Of a stretch of DNA of 64,000 nt, positions 1 through 13,200 are shown piece after piece. Below the pieces are notes generated by a model. It ran no database searches and had not been told where the DNA came from. It saw only the letters and a program-made list of their open reading frames with translations. How positions within the stretch are numbered: position 1 is the first letter of the stretch; every line of letters begins with the position of its first letter. The translations under genes were made by a program, and so were the position numbers. The DNA is from Mesostigma viride (taxonomy: Eukaryota > Streptophyta > Mesostigmatophyceae > Mesostigmatales > Mesostigmataceae). The DNA lies in assembly GCA_009746045.1 (NCBI GenBank), contig RPFO01002021.1, positions 1-64,000 on the forward strand, read 5' to 3'.

Positions 1-790
1 CCCCCTCTCTCCTCCCCCTCTCCCCCCCTTCCCCTCCCCCTCCCTCCTCCCTCCCTCCCTCCCTCTCCCCCTCCCTCCCTCCCTCCCTCCCTCCCCCTCC
101 CTCCCTCCCTCCCCTCCCTCCCCCCTCCCTCCCTCCCTCCTCCTCCCTCCCTCCCCCTCCCTCCCTCCCTCTCCCCCTCCCTCTCCCTCCTCCCTCCCTC
201 CCTCCCTCCCTCCCTCCTCCCTCCCTCCCTCCCTCCCTCCCTCCCTCCCTCCCTCCCTCCCTCCCTCCTCCCTCCCTCCCTCCCTCCCTCCCTCCCTCCC
301 TCCCTCCCTCCCTCCCTCCTCCCTCCCTCCCTCCCTCCCTCCCTCCCTCCCTCCCTCCCTCCCTCCCTCCCTCCCTCCCTCCCTCCCTCCCTCCCTCCCT
401 CCCTCCCTCCCTCCCTCCCTCCCTCCCTCCCTCCCTCCCCCGCCCGCCGCCCGCCCGCCCGCCCGCCCGCCGCCCGCCCGCCCGCCCGCCCGCCCGCCCG
501 CCCGCCCGCCCGCCCGCCCGCCCGCCCGCCCGCCGCCCGCCCGCCCGCCCGCCCGCCCCGCCCGCCCGCCCGCCCCGCCCGCCGCCCGCCCGCCCGCCCG
601 CCCGCCCGCCCGCCCGCCCGCCCGCCCGCCCGCCCGCCCGCCCGCCCGCCCGTTCGCCCGCCCGCCCGTTCGCCCGCCCGCCCGCCCGCCCGCCCGCCCG
701 TTCGCCCGCCCGCCCGCCCGCCCGCCCGCCCGCCCGCCCGCCCGCCCGCCCGCCCACCCGCCCACTCACCCATCCACCCACACACCAACC
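1..790. repeat. (CCCT)n then (CCCG)n low-complexity tract
   Basis: About 437 bases of CCCT tetranucleotide repeat with scattered one-base slips pass into CCCG repeats to about 752, then degenerate into CCCA/CCAACC-like sequence. There is no coding signal. The tract probably lies in an intron or the 5' flank of the large gene that starts to its right. Confidence 0.95.
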
Positions 791-943
791 AGCCAACAAA
801 CCAACCATCTTGGATGCAGTGATGGACCTGCGGGGGAACGAAGCCAGTGCGTTTGATCTTGCGTGGAGCTCCTGACCGCGACCTCTGATGGGTGGATCCC
901 ATGTGCGGTGGTGGCGTGACATGATCTATCGTGAGGTCCGCAG

Positions 944-1227
944 GCACAACCCAGACCAGATGGGCTGCCACCGCAGCATCGCCTTTGACGTCACCTACTC
1001 CTTCACGCCCAACGTGACGATGGACGTGTCCATCAGCACCTGCGGCGCCGAGACAGACTTTGACACCCTGCTGTCCATCTACAAGGGTCCCGTCGTGATT
1101 GGGGAAGTCTGCACGGACGAGTGCGTGTACTATAATGGCTACGGGTGCAATGACGGCTCTCCGGGGGCCACCGATGACACGTGCGCGCCCGGGTCGGACT
1201 GTACTGATTGCGGCACCAGGACAGACG
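944..1227 (+). CDS. Exon 1 (5' partial): PPC-like domain with Cys-rich insert
   Basis: Translates with the SIAFDVTYSFTP and STCGAETDFDTLLSIYKG strands typical of bacterial pre-peptidase C-terminal domains, then a Cys-rich insert ending GSDCTDCGTRTD, a motif of the type CxDGxPGx...CxxGxDCxDCGxR seen in secreted proteins. The donor is GTGAGT at 1228 (phase 1). The acceptor at 942-943 is my choice; the frame stays open upstream to an ATG at 888, but that start gives no signal peptide, so an internal exon is more likely. Confidence 0.7.
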
Positions 1228-4200
1228 GTGAGTGCCAGGCGGGGATGGAAGAAGGGGCTTGACTACATGAAAGCATAGTAGTTATGATAACTTGTAGTAT
1301 TGACGCACGTCGAATAGTGATGTGCCTCTCCCACGATCCGAATGGGCTTTGGTACCGACGCAGCCCTATCCTGGTGGGAGGGTGTACTGAGTATGAGTAT
1401 GCGCCCTATCCTGCCCGTTTGCCGCTTGTATATGCAGTACAGGAGATGTGCTGCCGACGATTCGTGTCTCTCTGTGGTCTTTTTTGCCTCACAGGGTGGA
1501 AGTCCTTTCGCAAGGATTAGGGAGCCTCTGCGATGGGTTTTTTGAGATCCTTTCAAAAGGATTTGCTGCCACCCAACCTGTTCGTGCTAGCAGCCCCAAC
1601 GGAGCTGCTTGTGCATGTAAGGTGCATTCTATCATGCCCCATTGAAAAAGTTTAGGTAAATCTACACCTCTTATCTATGCTAGTAAGCAAGAAATCCGTG
1701 TGTGCTGACAGTCCCTCAGCACAGGATGTCAAACGTCGTGTTCTGATCATGCTTGTTGCATCCTTTTGACCCCAAACATCCACACGCCAACAGTTCCCTC
1801 GGCCGAGTTGGTCTACTGCCAAGACGACGCGGATTTCTGCAGCTACAGAGAGACCGCGTCAAAGGTCGAGACTTTCACGATGGAGGCCGGGGTGACCTAC
1901 TACATCGTACGTTGTAGCTTGCTGCGGTAAAGGTCTGATCGGCGGTGTCGGGCGGTCCACGTGATATTTATTATTTAATTGTGGTACATAGGGCACTGTT
2001 TTGCATCCAGGGCTCATAAAGACGGAGGCTGGCGCCGCCTCGTACCTGGTACGTTGCTTGTTGCACCATGGGGCCTTTGCAAAGGCCTAGACTGGTGTTT
2101 GTATTGCCCCATACCAAATCATAAACACGTACTACTACGTCAATGCCCCATAATATGTGTCTGAAATAAATGCATATTATGAAGAGTATGTTACAGATTT
2201 TGTTACAGTGTATGTATAAATGGCAAATGGTAGTTGTGGAGGCGCTGATTTTTCGCCATTCAGCGGCAAGCCCCTGGTCTTGGGTTAGACATATTGTTCA
2301 TGAGGCTTCCTGGATTTTACCACGCTCTTTTTCCTGGAGGCCATTTCAATCTGCTGGAGTTCTTCAATGCACTCTGATGTACAAATATCTGTAACTGAGG
2401 GAAGTACTGCTCAGTGGTGTGAATCATCCATCACAATACAAGCTGAGGCTACACATCATTTCGGTTATAAACATCCATAAACTTGACATCCTTAAACTGC
2501 TAACTGATCCAGGTTGTCGATGCATGTTCCATAGACCACGCACTGCGTGTCATGGGGCTTTAATGTGTCACTCGGCTAACCGATGCTGACTTACGGAGGC
2601 TTGCCATGTTGGCGATTTAGAGGCTAGAGTTCAGCACCGCCCTGAACCCAAGAAGCATTAGTAGGGTTATATACCCTAGTAGCAGTGTTCTAGTTAGTAT
2701 ACTGCTACTATTTCTAAAGTTGATTTATACCAGGAAACATGTTAGTAGTACTATCATTGTTTGCGTAATAACACGCCCCTCTTCCCAGTTTTGTGTTAAT
2801 TCTTCGATGCGCCTGCCCGACATCGCAGGTCGTGGATGGGTATGACGTCGCGCTTGGGACGTACCGCCTGGAGGTTAGAAACACAAACTCAAGTAAGCAT
2901 GACTTTGGAATCTGTTGTATGAATTGTTGTCAAAGTGGGTGGGGTGAGCCGATTCAAGGTCTGCCAGGATGTACGTTGCATATCAACAGTGAGGGTCACC
3001 TTGGGGATCAGAGCCATTAACGAGTGTAAAAATAATTAGTTAACAAGTATAGCAATGGAAATAAGATCACCCGTGGGCTTTTAAGCAGGCCAAGTGTACG
3101 GATATTATACATGGGGAGTATACGAACATGGTATCATGGCCGAGTAAACGAATAGGATATCCTAGCATGTGTACGGATATTATACATGGGGAGTATACGA
3201 ACATGGTATCATGGCCGAGTAAACGAATAGGATATCCTAGCATGTGTACGGATATTATACATGGGGAGTATACGAACATGGTATCATGGCCGAGTAAACG
3301 AATAGGATATCCTAGCACGTCTGCAGGGAGCATCGCATGAGTCCAGCCTGATTGCGACACAGGAAAGGGGTAGATTGATACCTGGGTAAATTTGAAATAT
3401 TAAATACTACTATGGCCTTGATGGTGTCGTGCTGTTTGCATCATCCGTATAAAGCCGGATCTGCTGGGATGCTTCTATCGAAATGTGGCCATTGCTGCTA
3501 TAATGCCTCACTCGACATCTAGCTGCGGATGCATCGTTGCGCCTGCAAGTCTAGCCTCTCGCTGCGGGACTGCTGCTGCTGATTTATAGCGGCTGCTTAG
3601 GTTGCGCTGGTTGTGTGCCCATACACAAGATTAACTATAGCTGAGCTGGCCTTGCAACATTGATGCGCACGATGAGGTTGCCAGCCCCCCGTTTACAAAA
3701 CGTGCCATATGAGCGTAGTTAGTCAGATGACACCTGCCAACAAAGTTTCGCTATGTAATGGCTTGGATAGCTTGGAGGTTGCCAATGTGGGTGATGTGGG
3801 GTTAGCAACAACGGGTTCACCAGGCGACCCTCCAGGCTAGTTTCCCATCAAGTTGAAGCAACACCGCCAAGAACACTAATAGTTGCTGCTATCCGCTGCC
3901 TCCTGCGCTGCATCCCTGGTCCCCTTCAGGCGACAACAGTACATGCAGCCAGCAAATCGTGGGCGACAACACCATCGGGCGGTTTGTCAAGAGCACCGGC
4001 TCTGTTCCCGTCGAAGTAAGCTGGGGTGCCGAACCTCAGTAGGGTTTTGGGTTTAGCGCATTTAGGGTTTCGTGGGCCCCATTGTCCGCCCCTCCCTTGG
4101 CTCCCATCCCTGGCTTTTTGAAACCATAGCTCTCTTGACCCCCACCGGTTCTCTTCCCCTTGAAGTAAGCCCCAGCTCGAAGTCGCTTTTGTCCTCACCA

Positions 4201-7200
4201 CTTGTGTGGTGAGGACCCCCATCCTCGACGCCACTCCCCTTCCTGCTCCTTGCCAGGCAAATGTATGTTATTGTTTTCCTGGCCCACTGGCATCAGCCCC
4301 GTGGCCTCGAAGAGGAAATGAAACCTCTAGCTTCCGCCATTCTAGCCATCCTGCATGCTTCTGCGATGTGCAGCGTCGAATCCCTCCCGTGGCAACCCAT
4401 AATGTATCCATGCTCTCTTCTGTTTAAGGTGAGGGTCCCATGCCAGACCCCCCTGACCCATAACATGGAATGACCCATGGCAACTCGCCCGGCCCATGGG
4501 TGTTGTTACCCATGTTCTTTTCTGTCCAACCCTGTCGCCCGTTCGCTATCCTGTCGCATCCCATCCTGTCCCATATTCTCACCCTCACTTCGCGTGTTAT
4601 CCATCCCCATCTCGCTGAGGATTGTTGCTCGCGTGATGCGGTCTACGTGTTTATTAATTAATTAGTCAATCCCTAGTTACCCCCGTTATCCCCTTACTCC
4701 CCGCAGTGGACGCGGGAGCTCCAGATCCCTCAATTCGACCCCGCATGCGGGACCCTCCAGGCCGTGAGCGTCAATGTCGAGGCCGGCGTCCAGGGGTCCA
4801 TTTCGATCGAGTCCCTCGCCCGGGCCACCGTGACCTTTTCCCTCGGCATCGGCGCCACCGTGACCGTCCGCTACCCAGGGGCCACCAAGGAGCTCTTCCG
4901 TCTCACCCCCACGCGGTCCCTGACGGCCACCCTGCAGGCGTATGACAGCATCATCGACTTTAACGGGACATCGGGGACAGTGTTCTCAGGTCTGGCCGCC
5001 TTGGCGGGCAACTGGACGGTGCTTCGGTACCCCGAGAATGACCTCAGTGTGTTTGTGGCACCCGTGCCGGGCGAGGGGGACCAGTTTGTCTACTTCCCGG
5101 TCACGGCGACGGGGCTAAATTACAGCACGGCGGGCACGTTCGAGCTGCGCTTTGCGACAAACGCCAGCGCAACCGTCGCGGTCGTGTACAACGTGTCATC
5201 CTTCAACGCAGGTGGGTGATGTTCGCTTTATCATGCTACACGTAGTACTACTATATTATCAGTAGTATGTTGCTGGTAATACTAGTGATAGTAGTACGTT
5301 GTTAGTAGTACGTTGTTAGTAATATGTTGTTAGTAATATGTTGCTAGGAACATTGTCGTCAGAAAGCAACAAACGTGAAAACGCTAGCTGCCCAAATCTG
5401 AGATTCCGCGGAACACAGAAAGTAAGAAAGCCTAGAAGCTACCAGCAGGGAATCGAACATAGGACCTTTGGCATGATTTCGCGGCTGTGTGAGTCTCCTG
5501 ATCCGAAGGCATCTCACTTAACGTTTCGAAACAGCCCAACTGCGAAAAACCTCTTTACCGGAGAGGGGTGCCAATATGTCCGATATTGCTGAATCTATAG
5601 ATGATGACTCACCACTAGACCTAAGTGCGCAGGAGTACTACGCACGGACCTACGCGATATTCTAGTACCGCCGAAGTAGGCAGGTTGACCACAGCTGGAA
5701 TCTAGTTGTAGTGTGTCGTACAAACCTAGAGGACGGTTGCTAGGAACATGTGGATATGTATGGCTACGTAGCTTTCATCATGGACTGCCTTGCGACGATG
5801 CAGTGTCGGGTGACTCAATCTCGGGTGACTGCGCTCTCGTGCAGAGCTAGAGTGTCGTGCGATGGAGTGCGCCGAGTAGGTCGTCCCCCAAGCTTCATCT
5901 TTTTTCTCATCCCCCGCGACCGCGCCCCCTTCGGAAAAGTTTGTGCTCTGCGTGGGCATCCAGCCTCGTGTGTGGGCACTAAGACTGGGCAGATGTTATT
6001 ATTTTGTTGCTTTTTGCATGCGGGAGTCTTGATTATAAGTGGCGATGGGAGAAACAGATTTCCCTGCCATGTTCATACCACGTTCCCCTGTCATCGGTGC
6101 CAGTGAACCACCGTGGTGAGCTATCAAATGCTTCAATGTTCACTTCCCTCCCCCCCTTCCTAACCACCTTTTTGGTTTTTTTTATGAGACACCCCACCCC
6201 ATTTCCCTCCTTCCCTGGTGCGCGTCTCATTTGATTTCACGGGCTTAGCATCTAGCAGTCAAGATGTGTCCCAAGGATCCTGTAGGCCTGCCACCTGTCC
6301 CATGAAATGGATGTGTGGGTCGTATGGACATGGTAGCATGCTTCCCCTGGGTGCTGAGGCTTGTTTGGGTGGGTGGACGGGCAGTCGGTCGGTTGGGTGG
6401 TCGGTCGGGCGGTCGGGCAGGTGGGCAAACGGGCGGCCTGGATACCGGGTTCACAGGCTAACAGGCTAACAGGCAAACAAGCAAACAGGCCAGCAGGCCA
6501 ACAGGCCAACAGGCCAACAGGCCAACAGGCCAACAGGCCAACAGGCCAACAGGCCAACAGGCCAACAGGCCAACAGGCCAACAGGCCAACAGGCCAACAG
6601 GCCAACAGGCCAACAGGCTGACAGGCTGACAGGCTGACAGGCTGACAGGCTGACAGGCTGACAGGCTGACAGGTTGACAGGCTGACAGGCTGACAGGCTG
6701 ACAGGCTGACAGGCTGACAGGCTGACATGCTGACATGCTGACAGGCTGACAGGCTGACAGGCTGACATGCTGACAGGCTGACAGGCTGACAGGCTGACAG
6801 GCTGACAGGCTGACAGGCTGACAGGCTGACAGGCTGACAGGCGAACCGGCGAGCAGGCGAGCAGGCGAACCGGCAAACCGGCTCATGGGCTCATGGGCTC
6901 ATGGGCTCATGGGCTCATGGGCTCATTGGCTAAGGCCGGCTCATGGGCTAATGGGCTCATGGGCTGATGGGCTAATGGCCTGTGGGGATGTCGGGCTAAT
7001 GGCTCACAGGATCATGGGTGAAGGGCTAACAAGCTAGCAGGTTACCGGGCTCATTTAAAGGCTCACAAGCAGGGTGTTCTATCTTAGGGTTCAGCATTTA
7101 GGAATACCGTATTGGCTGGTTCTGATTACTTTGCCAATTTTCCTGCCTGTTCCTTTGCCTTTCGTTTCCCTGCACGGATCATTGTGATGGCTGCGATGCC

Positions 7201-10200
7201 ATGCAGCGCCGTCCCCGCCGTCATATTATAACTACACGTCGCCGCCACCATATTATAACTACACGTCGCCGCCACCTTACCAAGGCCCAGGTACGGCAGC
7301 CTTCTTTTTTTGGTAAAAAACTTTGTACTGTTCTAGTGTTGTTACATGAGCTACATTGTTATGAATGAGATATAGTGGTTTTATTGCCCCTCCTTCCACA
7401 GGGCCCATGTATGGCACCAGTACCCGGTACCTGCATGTCTAACAATGGTCTAACTGTTGCCTGACAAATTACCTAACCATTGCCCAACAATTGCTGAAAT
7501 CTTTCCTAACAAGTTGCCTAACAATCCCTAACAATTGCCATTGTAAAGTTCACATCTGTATTGGCCTGTTCCGCGTTGCAATACATGGCCCGGTTCTTGC
7601 TGGCGCTCGTGACACTGTTGCCCTTCACCCACTTCCCATGCCCTTGCTAGAGAAAAGCTGAGTCGTGGCTAGTTCCTTGTCTGTGCGCTAAGTGACCTAG
7701 GGGATCCTTGTGCTTACCTTCATTATTTACACCCAGAGAAAAGCTGAGTCGTGGCTAGTTCCTTGTCTGTGCGCTAAGTGACCTAGGGGATTCTTGTCCT
7801 TAACTTCATTATTTACATCCATACTGTTACCATCGCACCCTTGTGCATGCATAGCCTGTGTCGACATGCTGAAGTGCGATGTTGCACGCTACGAAGTAGT
7901 TGGAGGGGAGCTGATCCACTGGTGTTACTTGTGCCCTTGGCTGCACTTTCCATCTGTGAATGCAGTTTGTGCCGGGGGTTTCGCTCCGTACCAACAGTAC
8001 ACCAACTCGACCGGTGCGCTGGTCACCAACGTGAGTGCCAGCATCTCTGTGCGCGGTCGTCGAAAGAACGTTATCAAAACGCCCGCTGACCTGCGCACGC
8101 CATGACTGCCAGCATGTCAGCTGTCATGCTACCACAGGTGCTACATACAGGTGCTGCTATATATAGGTGCTGCTACATACAGGTGCTGCTATATATAGGT
8201 GCTGCTATATATAGGTGCTGCTAATATAGGTGCTGCTAATATAGGTGCTGCTATGTATAGGTGCTGCTATGTATAGGTGCTGCTATGTATAGGTGCTGCT
8301 GTGTATAGGTGCTGCTATATATAGGTGCTGCTATATATAGGTGCTAGTATTTATAAGTGCTGCTATGGCAAAGTGTAGTACATCTACCCAATGGCAAAGT
8401 GTAGTGCAGTTACCCAATAAGTAGTACAGAGCAGGATTGGTATGCCAGCATAGGCAGCCTGAACCTGTCCGATTGACCAACCAGATTCTGGATGCTCATG
8501 CTATATTAATACCCACACTCGCTCAAGCCATGCACCGCTGCCCGTGGAAATAACCCCGCTGACGTCAGCCTCTGAGACGACCCCCTCTCCGTTTTCTGCC
8601 AGCACCATATTATCCCCGCACACCCCTTTCTAATGTGTGATCGGAAGCTTGTCCAATCTCTCAAGATAGATAGTCGTGGTCCGCTGAGGCCATCCTCCAT
8701 CCCTCTTTATGCTGCCACCTTATCCCTGCCACACACATTATGACATGCCAGCACACCTGCAGGGGTAAAGGCCCCCCCCCTTGTTTCCCCACTAACAGCC
8801 ACCACTACATTCCCCTCCCTCCTGCCGATGCCGTGCTGATCGCGGCACAAGCAGTGGGAGAGGGCCCTCCCCTTCAACCCCCCACTAACAGCCACCACTA
8901 GTTTCCTCTCTTTCTTTTCTGCCGATGGCGTGCTGATCGCAACACACGTGCAGTGGGAGAAGGTGCTCTCCTTCCCCCCCTTTGACATCACGTGCGGGAT
9001 CCTGAACTCGGTGCTCGTGTACCTGAACGTCTCCACGGCCGCCGGCGCCAAGATCGAGTCCCTGGACAGCACCCCTGGGAATGTGACCGTGTACCTCGGC
9101 ACGGTCCTCTCGGTGACGCGTCTCCCCCCCAACAACGCCACGCGGCCGCCCCCGCTTCTCGTTTACGACAGCACGAGGGCGCGCACGGCGACGCTGGGAG
9201 CGTATGACAACGCACTTGATTTTGGGGGCACCTCGGGGGTGGCCCTCGCGACCGACGCCAGGGAGACCCTGAACAGGACGCTCACGGGGGATAGCGTGTT
9301 GAACTTCACGGCCCTGCCGCCGATCCCAGGGACGGCGCTGGCGATGCCCCCAATCCAGTTTGTGGTGGCGGCGACCAGGAATACGTCAGTGGGGGGCGGG
9401 ATGGCCAATCTTGTCATATCGTTTAACGCAAGTGCAAGCGCCACGCTCACGCTGGTGTACAACATCTCGGTCCCGTTGTTGCAGCCGCCGTCGCCACCGC
9501 TGGGTAAATTCCTGCAGCGATGACCAACGTGTTCACAATGCAACCCCCTCATCCTTTTTCGAAGACTCGCATGGAGCCGTGGTCACTGTAGTGTACGCTA
9601 TTAAGCTCCCGCTTTTATTATGTAGCCCTTGTCTTCGCCGCCGCCGCCGCTGCCTCCGGTAGATAGGTTCACACCTAGAAGGAAAAGAAGAACGGCGCAA
9701 TGGCATGGCTGGGAGTTCATGGACACAGGTCGCAACGCTCACGATTGCGGCTGGGCTAACTGGGGCTTGCGTCTGCATCGTCATTTTGTTAATAGGAGCC
9801 TCGCTGACTACCAAGTAACAAACCTTACCACTGGCTACCCCTTGGGGGGGTTGGGTTGCAGAGCGTCGGTAGAGCATTGGTAAGCTCGCAATCGTGTACA
9901 ATAGGGGTCTGCTTTGCAAAGGCGTACTGGGGGTGGGCGTTGCGGACGCGTACTGTCAAGCGCGAGATTAACAAGCATGAAATCACGGCAGTGGACTCCC
10001 AAATTGATGGCATGCACATAGCATAATGCGATTGTGCCCGCCGACATGCGCCGTGCGTGCTGGACTGCTGAGGCTTGGTGCACTCCTTCAACGTGGACGT
10101 CGGCTGGCTTGGCGTGGATGTGTGTCAGGTGCCGACATGTCACTTCCAGTGTTGCTTCCAGTGATACTTCCAGCGATACTTTCAGCGATACGTGCTCATG

Positions 10201-13200
10201 GTGCTTGCGGGTTTGAATAAGTCTCTGTTTGTATGCATGTGTGGTCTGACTTGCATGGGTGTCTGACCGGATGCATTTGCGAGCATGGATGTGGACCATC
10301 GCAGCGCGCTCGCCATCCCCACCATTTGGCCAGTCGCCGCCCCCGCCGTTTGGCCAGTCACCTCCTCCAGGTACAGGTTCCTTTGTCGTGCTCACTGGTT
10401 AAGAGAATTCATTAAGACATGAGCATCACTGGTTATTCTAGAGAGAATTTATTAACACATGAGCATCAGGTACAGGTTCCTTTGTCGTGCTCACTGGTTA
10501 AGAGAATTCATTAAGACATGAGCATCACTGGTTATTCTAGAGAGAATTTATTAACACATGAGCATCAGGTACAGGTTCCTTTGTCGTGCTCACTGGTTAA
10601 GAGAATTCATTAAGACATGAGCATCACTGGTTATTCTAGAGAGAATTTATTAACACATGAGCATCAGGTACAGGTTCCTTTGTCGTGCTCACTGGTTATT
10701 CTAGAGAGAATTTATTAACACATGAGCATCATGTTACGCTAATATAGCATCATTTTTATTAGCGTCGTGTTACGTTAATAAGTATCATCGTTATTAGCAT
10801 CATGCAACGTACTTGTACCCATGCCTCTTGTGGGTGTTTCATGAAGCCCACACTGCATGACTTTCCATCCTCGTTTTGTTCTTTAGCTTTCATGTAGCCT
10901 TACTGCACGACTTTCCATCCTCGTTTTGTTCTTTAGCTTTCATGTAGCCGCCGCGTCGTGTGATCTTGCACGATCAGGTGCGGCTTGTGGCAGGACATTC
11001 CTCGCTTGCGCGTGGAGATGGGCCACCATTTTTAGATTTCCAGTTGGGGGATTCCGAATTTGTAGTCCTTAGTTTGCCCGCATGCCCAGGGCTAAGAAAT
11101 CTACGGCCCTGGCTGCTGAACAAGCGGCACATTCCACTGTTGTTGATTAAGCTGTTATCGATGATCTTCCGATCTGCCATCCATGGGCAACAATTGTCAG
11201 TCAGTCTACCATGGAGCATTACATTACACGTAGACTGGGTCGCGTGAGCCATAAAGCATCGATGGTCCTCGGTGTCCCCAGTGGAGGCACGGCGTGAACT
11301 CGTGAAATTCGAAGCCATGGGACTGCTACTTACTAGCTCGCATGGACAGCTACTTAGTAGTACCCTGTTGTAGCTCACTGCGCTTGCGCACGTCTTGCAT
11401 CATTGCCCAACTGTCTACTTGCGCCCTACTGTCCATGGCTGCTAATGCGCCCGTGCCCTATCTTCGTCCCTTTGCTGTTTACAGCGCTCTTTACCTTTCA
11501 TTCCTTGGCTGTTTGCACTCTTGCCCTCGTGTTGCATTCTTGGCTCATCCTTGCGCCAACGTTGCGCTTATTGGATGGAGGTTCGAGGGAACATGGGCTC
11601 ATAGCAGATACTATCCGCTATGACTGTGATCACGATAGAGATTATTATTTACGATTATTTTTCTCTTCTGGCTTTCATTTGTGTGCGCCACGGTTGCATT
11701 TGGCTTCGTTTCTACCTGCTCGGCGCAGCGTGTGGGGGCGGCAACTCCTCGTCTACCCAAAAATACTCCAACTCCACCGGCGTGCTGCCTGCCGATGTGA
11801 GTTCTGGCATCCGCGCATGCTGACGTTAACATCCGCCGGCATTGGCTGCTAAACTCCGTGCGCATCAAACGCCACGAATCGATTCCTAGCCAGCTGTACA
11901 TGCAGCGTTGGGGTCGGGTCGACTCATGAACGCTGAATGTGGATGTTAAACAGGGCACGAGATCTCGTATAAGAGCTTACTGTAGGATGCACCCACGACT
12001 ACTTACTATAGGATCTTACTATAGGATGTTACTATAGGAACTTACTGCAGGATGCACCCACGACTACTTACTATAGGATCTTACTATAGGAACTTACTGT
12101 AGGATGCCAAGCACAATATGCACCCATAGGAGCGTATGATAGGATACCAGGCAGGTGATCAGATGCCTACAATGCGTACTAAAGGAAGATATTTTAAGTG
12201 GTGACCAGCAATGAAGAAATTGGATGATGATGACAAGACGACGAAAGCCCAGGACGACGGGAGCTATTCCAGTCTCATGTGTTGGAGCTTGCCGTTGTTA
12301 GATGCCATACAGGTCACTAATCGGAGTAGTAGCCTGTGAGGAATTATGTGATGGGAGCAATGTTATTTCTCAAGCCACGTCAAAGTCTTCACAATCTCTC
12401 ATGCTGTCTGCTAATGCCATCCTCCATCCCCCAGCTTTGGGCCGCCACTGTACCCCCTGTACCGCCGGTGCCTTTGCCGACCATACCCAAGTCCGGCACT
12501 GGGAGAGGTTTTACAACGACCACTCCTTGGTTGTCCGCTGACAACGACCACTACTTTCCTCTCTTTTTTTCCTGCCGATGCCGTGCTCATCTGCAGTGGG
12601 AGAGGGTGCTCTCCTTCCCCCGCTTTGACCCCGCATGCGGGACCCTGGTCGGCGTCAACTTCACCCTGGAGGCCTTTGCGTACACCGTCGCGCGTTTCGA
12701 GTCCCTGGACAGCATCCCTGCCAATCTGTCGGTGAACCTGGGCGCGGTGATTGCTGCCACTCGGCTTCCCCCCAACAACGCCACGCGGCCACCCCCGCTG
12801 TTCGTGTTCTCCCGGTCCCGGCCTTTCACGGGGACCCTGAGGGCGTATGATGGCGTGCTCGATTTCGCGGGAAACTCGGGCGTGGTCTTTGCCGATGATG
12901 GCAGGGAGACTTTGACGGCGCGCACGCAGGACCTTACTGAATACATGCCGCCATTGGGGGTGTTCCTCCCCACCCCGATCCAGTTTGTAGTGACCGCGAC
13001 CAAGAACTCGTCCCTGCAAGGGGTGCTCGGCAACCTTGTCCAGACGATCACCACGAACGCGAGCGCGACTCTCACGGTGCTGTACGACGTCGCGCCGCGC
13101 CTGTTTGCGCCGCCGCCGCCGGGTAAGAGGCTCACAGACCGGTCACTTGGGGAAACAGCTAGTGTGTTTTGTACGCTTAAAAAAAAGTCTAGAGTAATGC

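Noticed and set aside
888-943. ATG at 888 as the start of the giant gene.
   Set aside because: It gives a charged N-terminus without a signal peptide for a clearly secreted product and cuts into the PPC-like domain; an internal exon start at 944 is more likely.
6252-6886. Long ORFs on both strands (SACQPV-, ANRPTGQQ-type repeats).
   Set aside because: They are by-products of an 8-bp tandem array open in all frames, with no codon signal.
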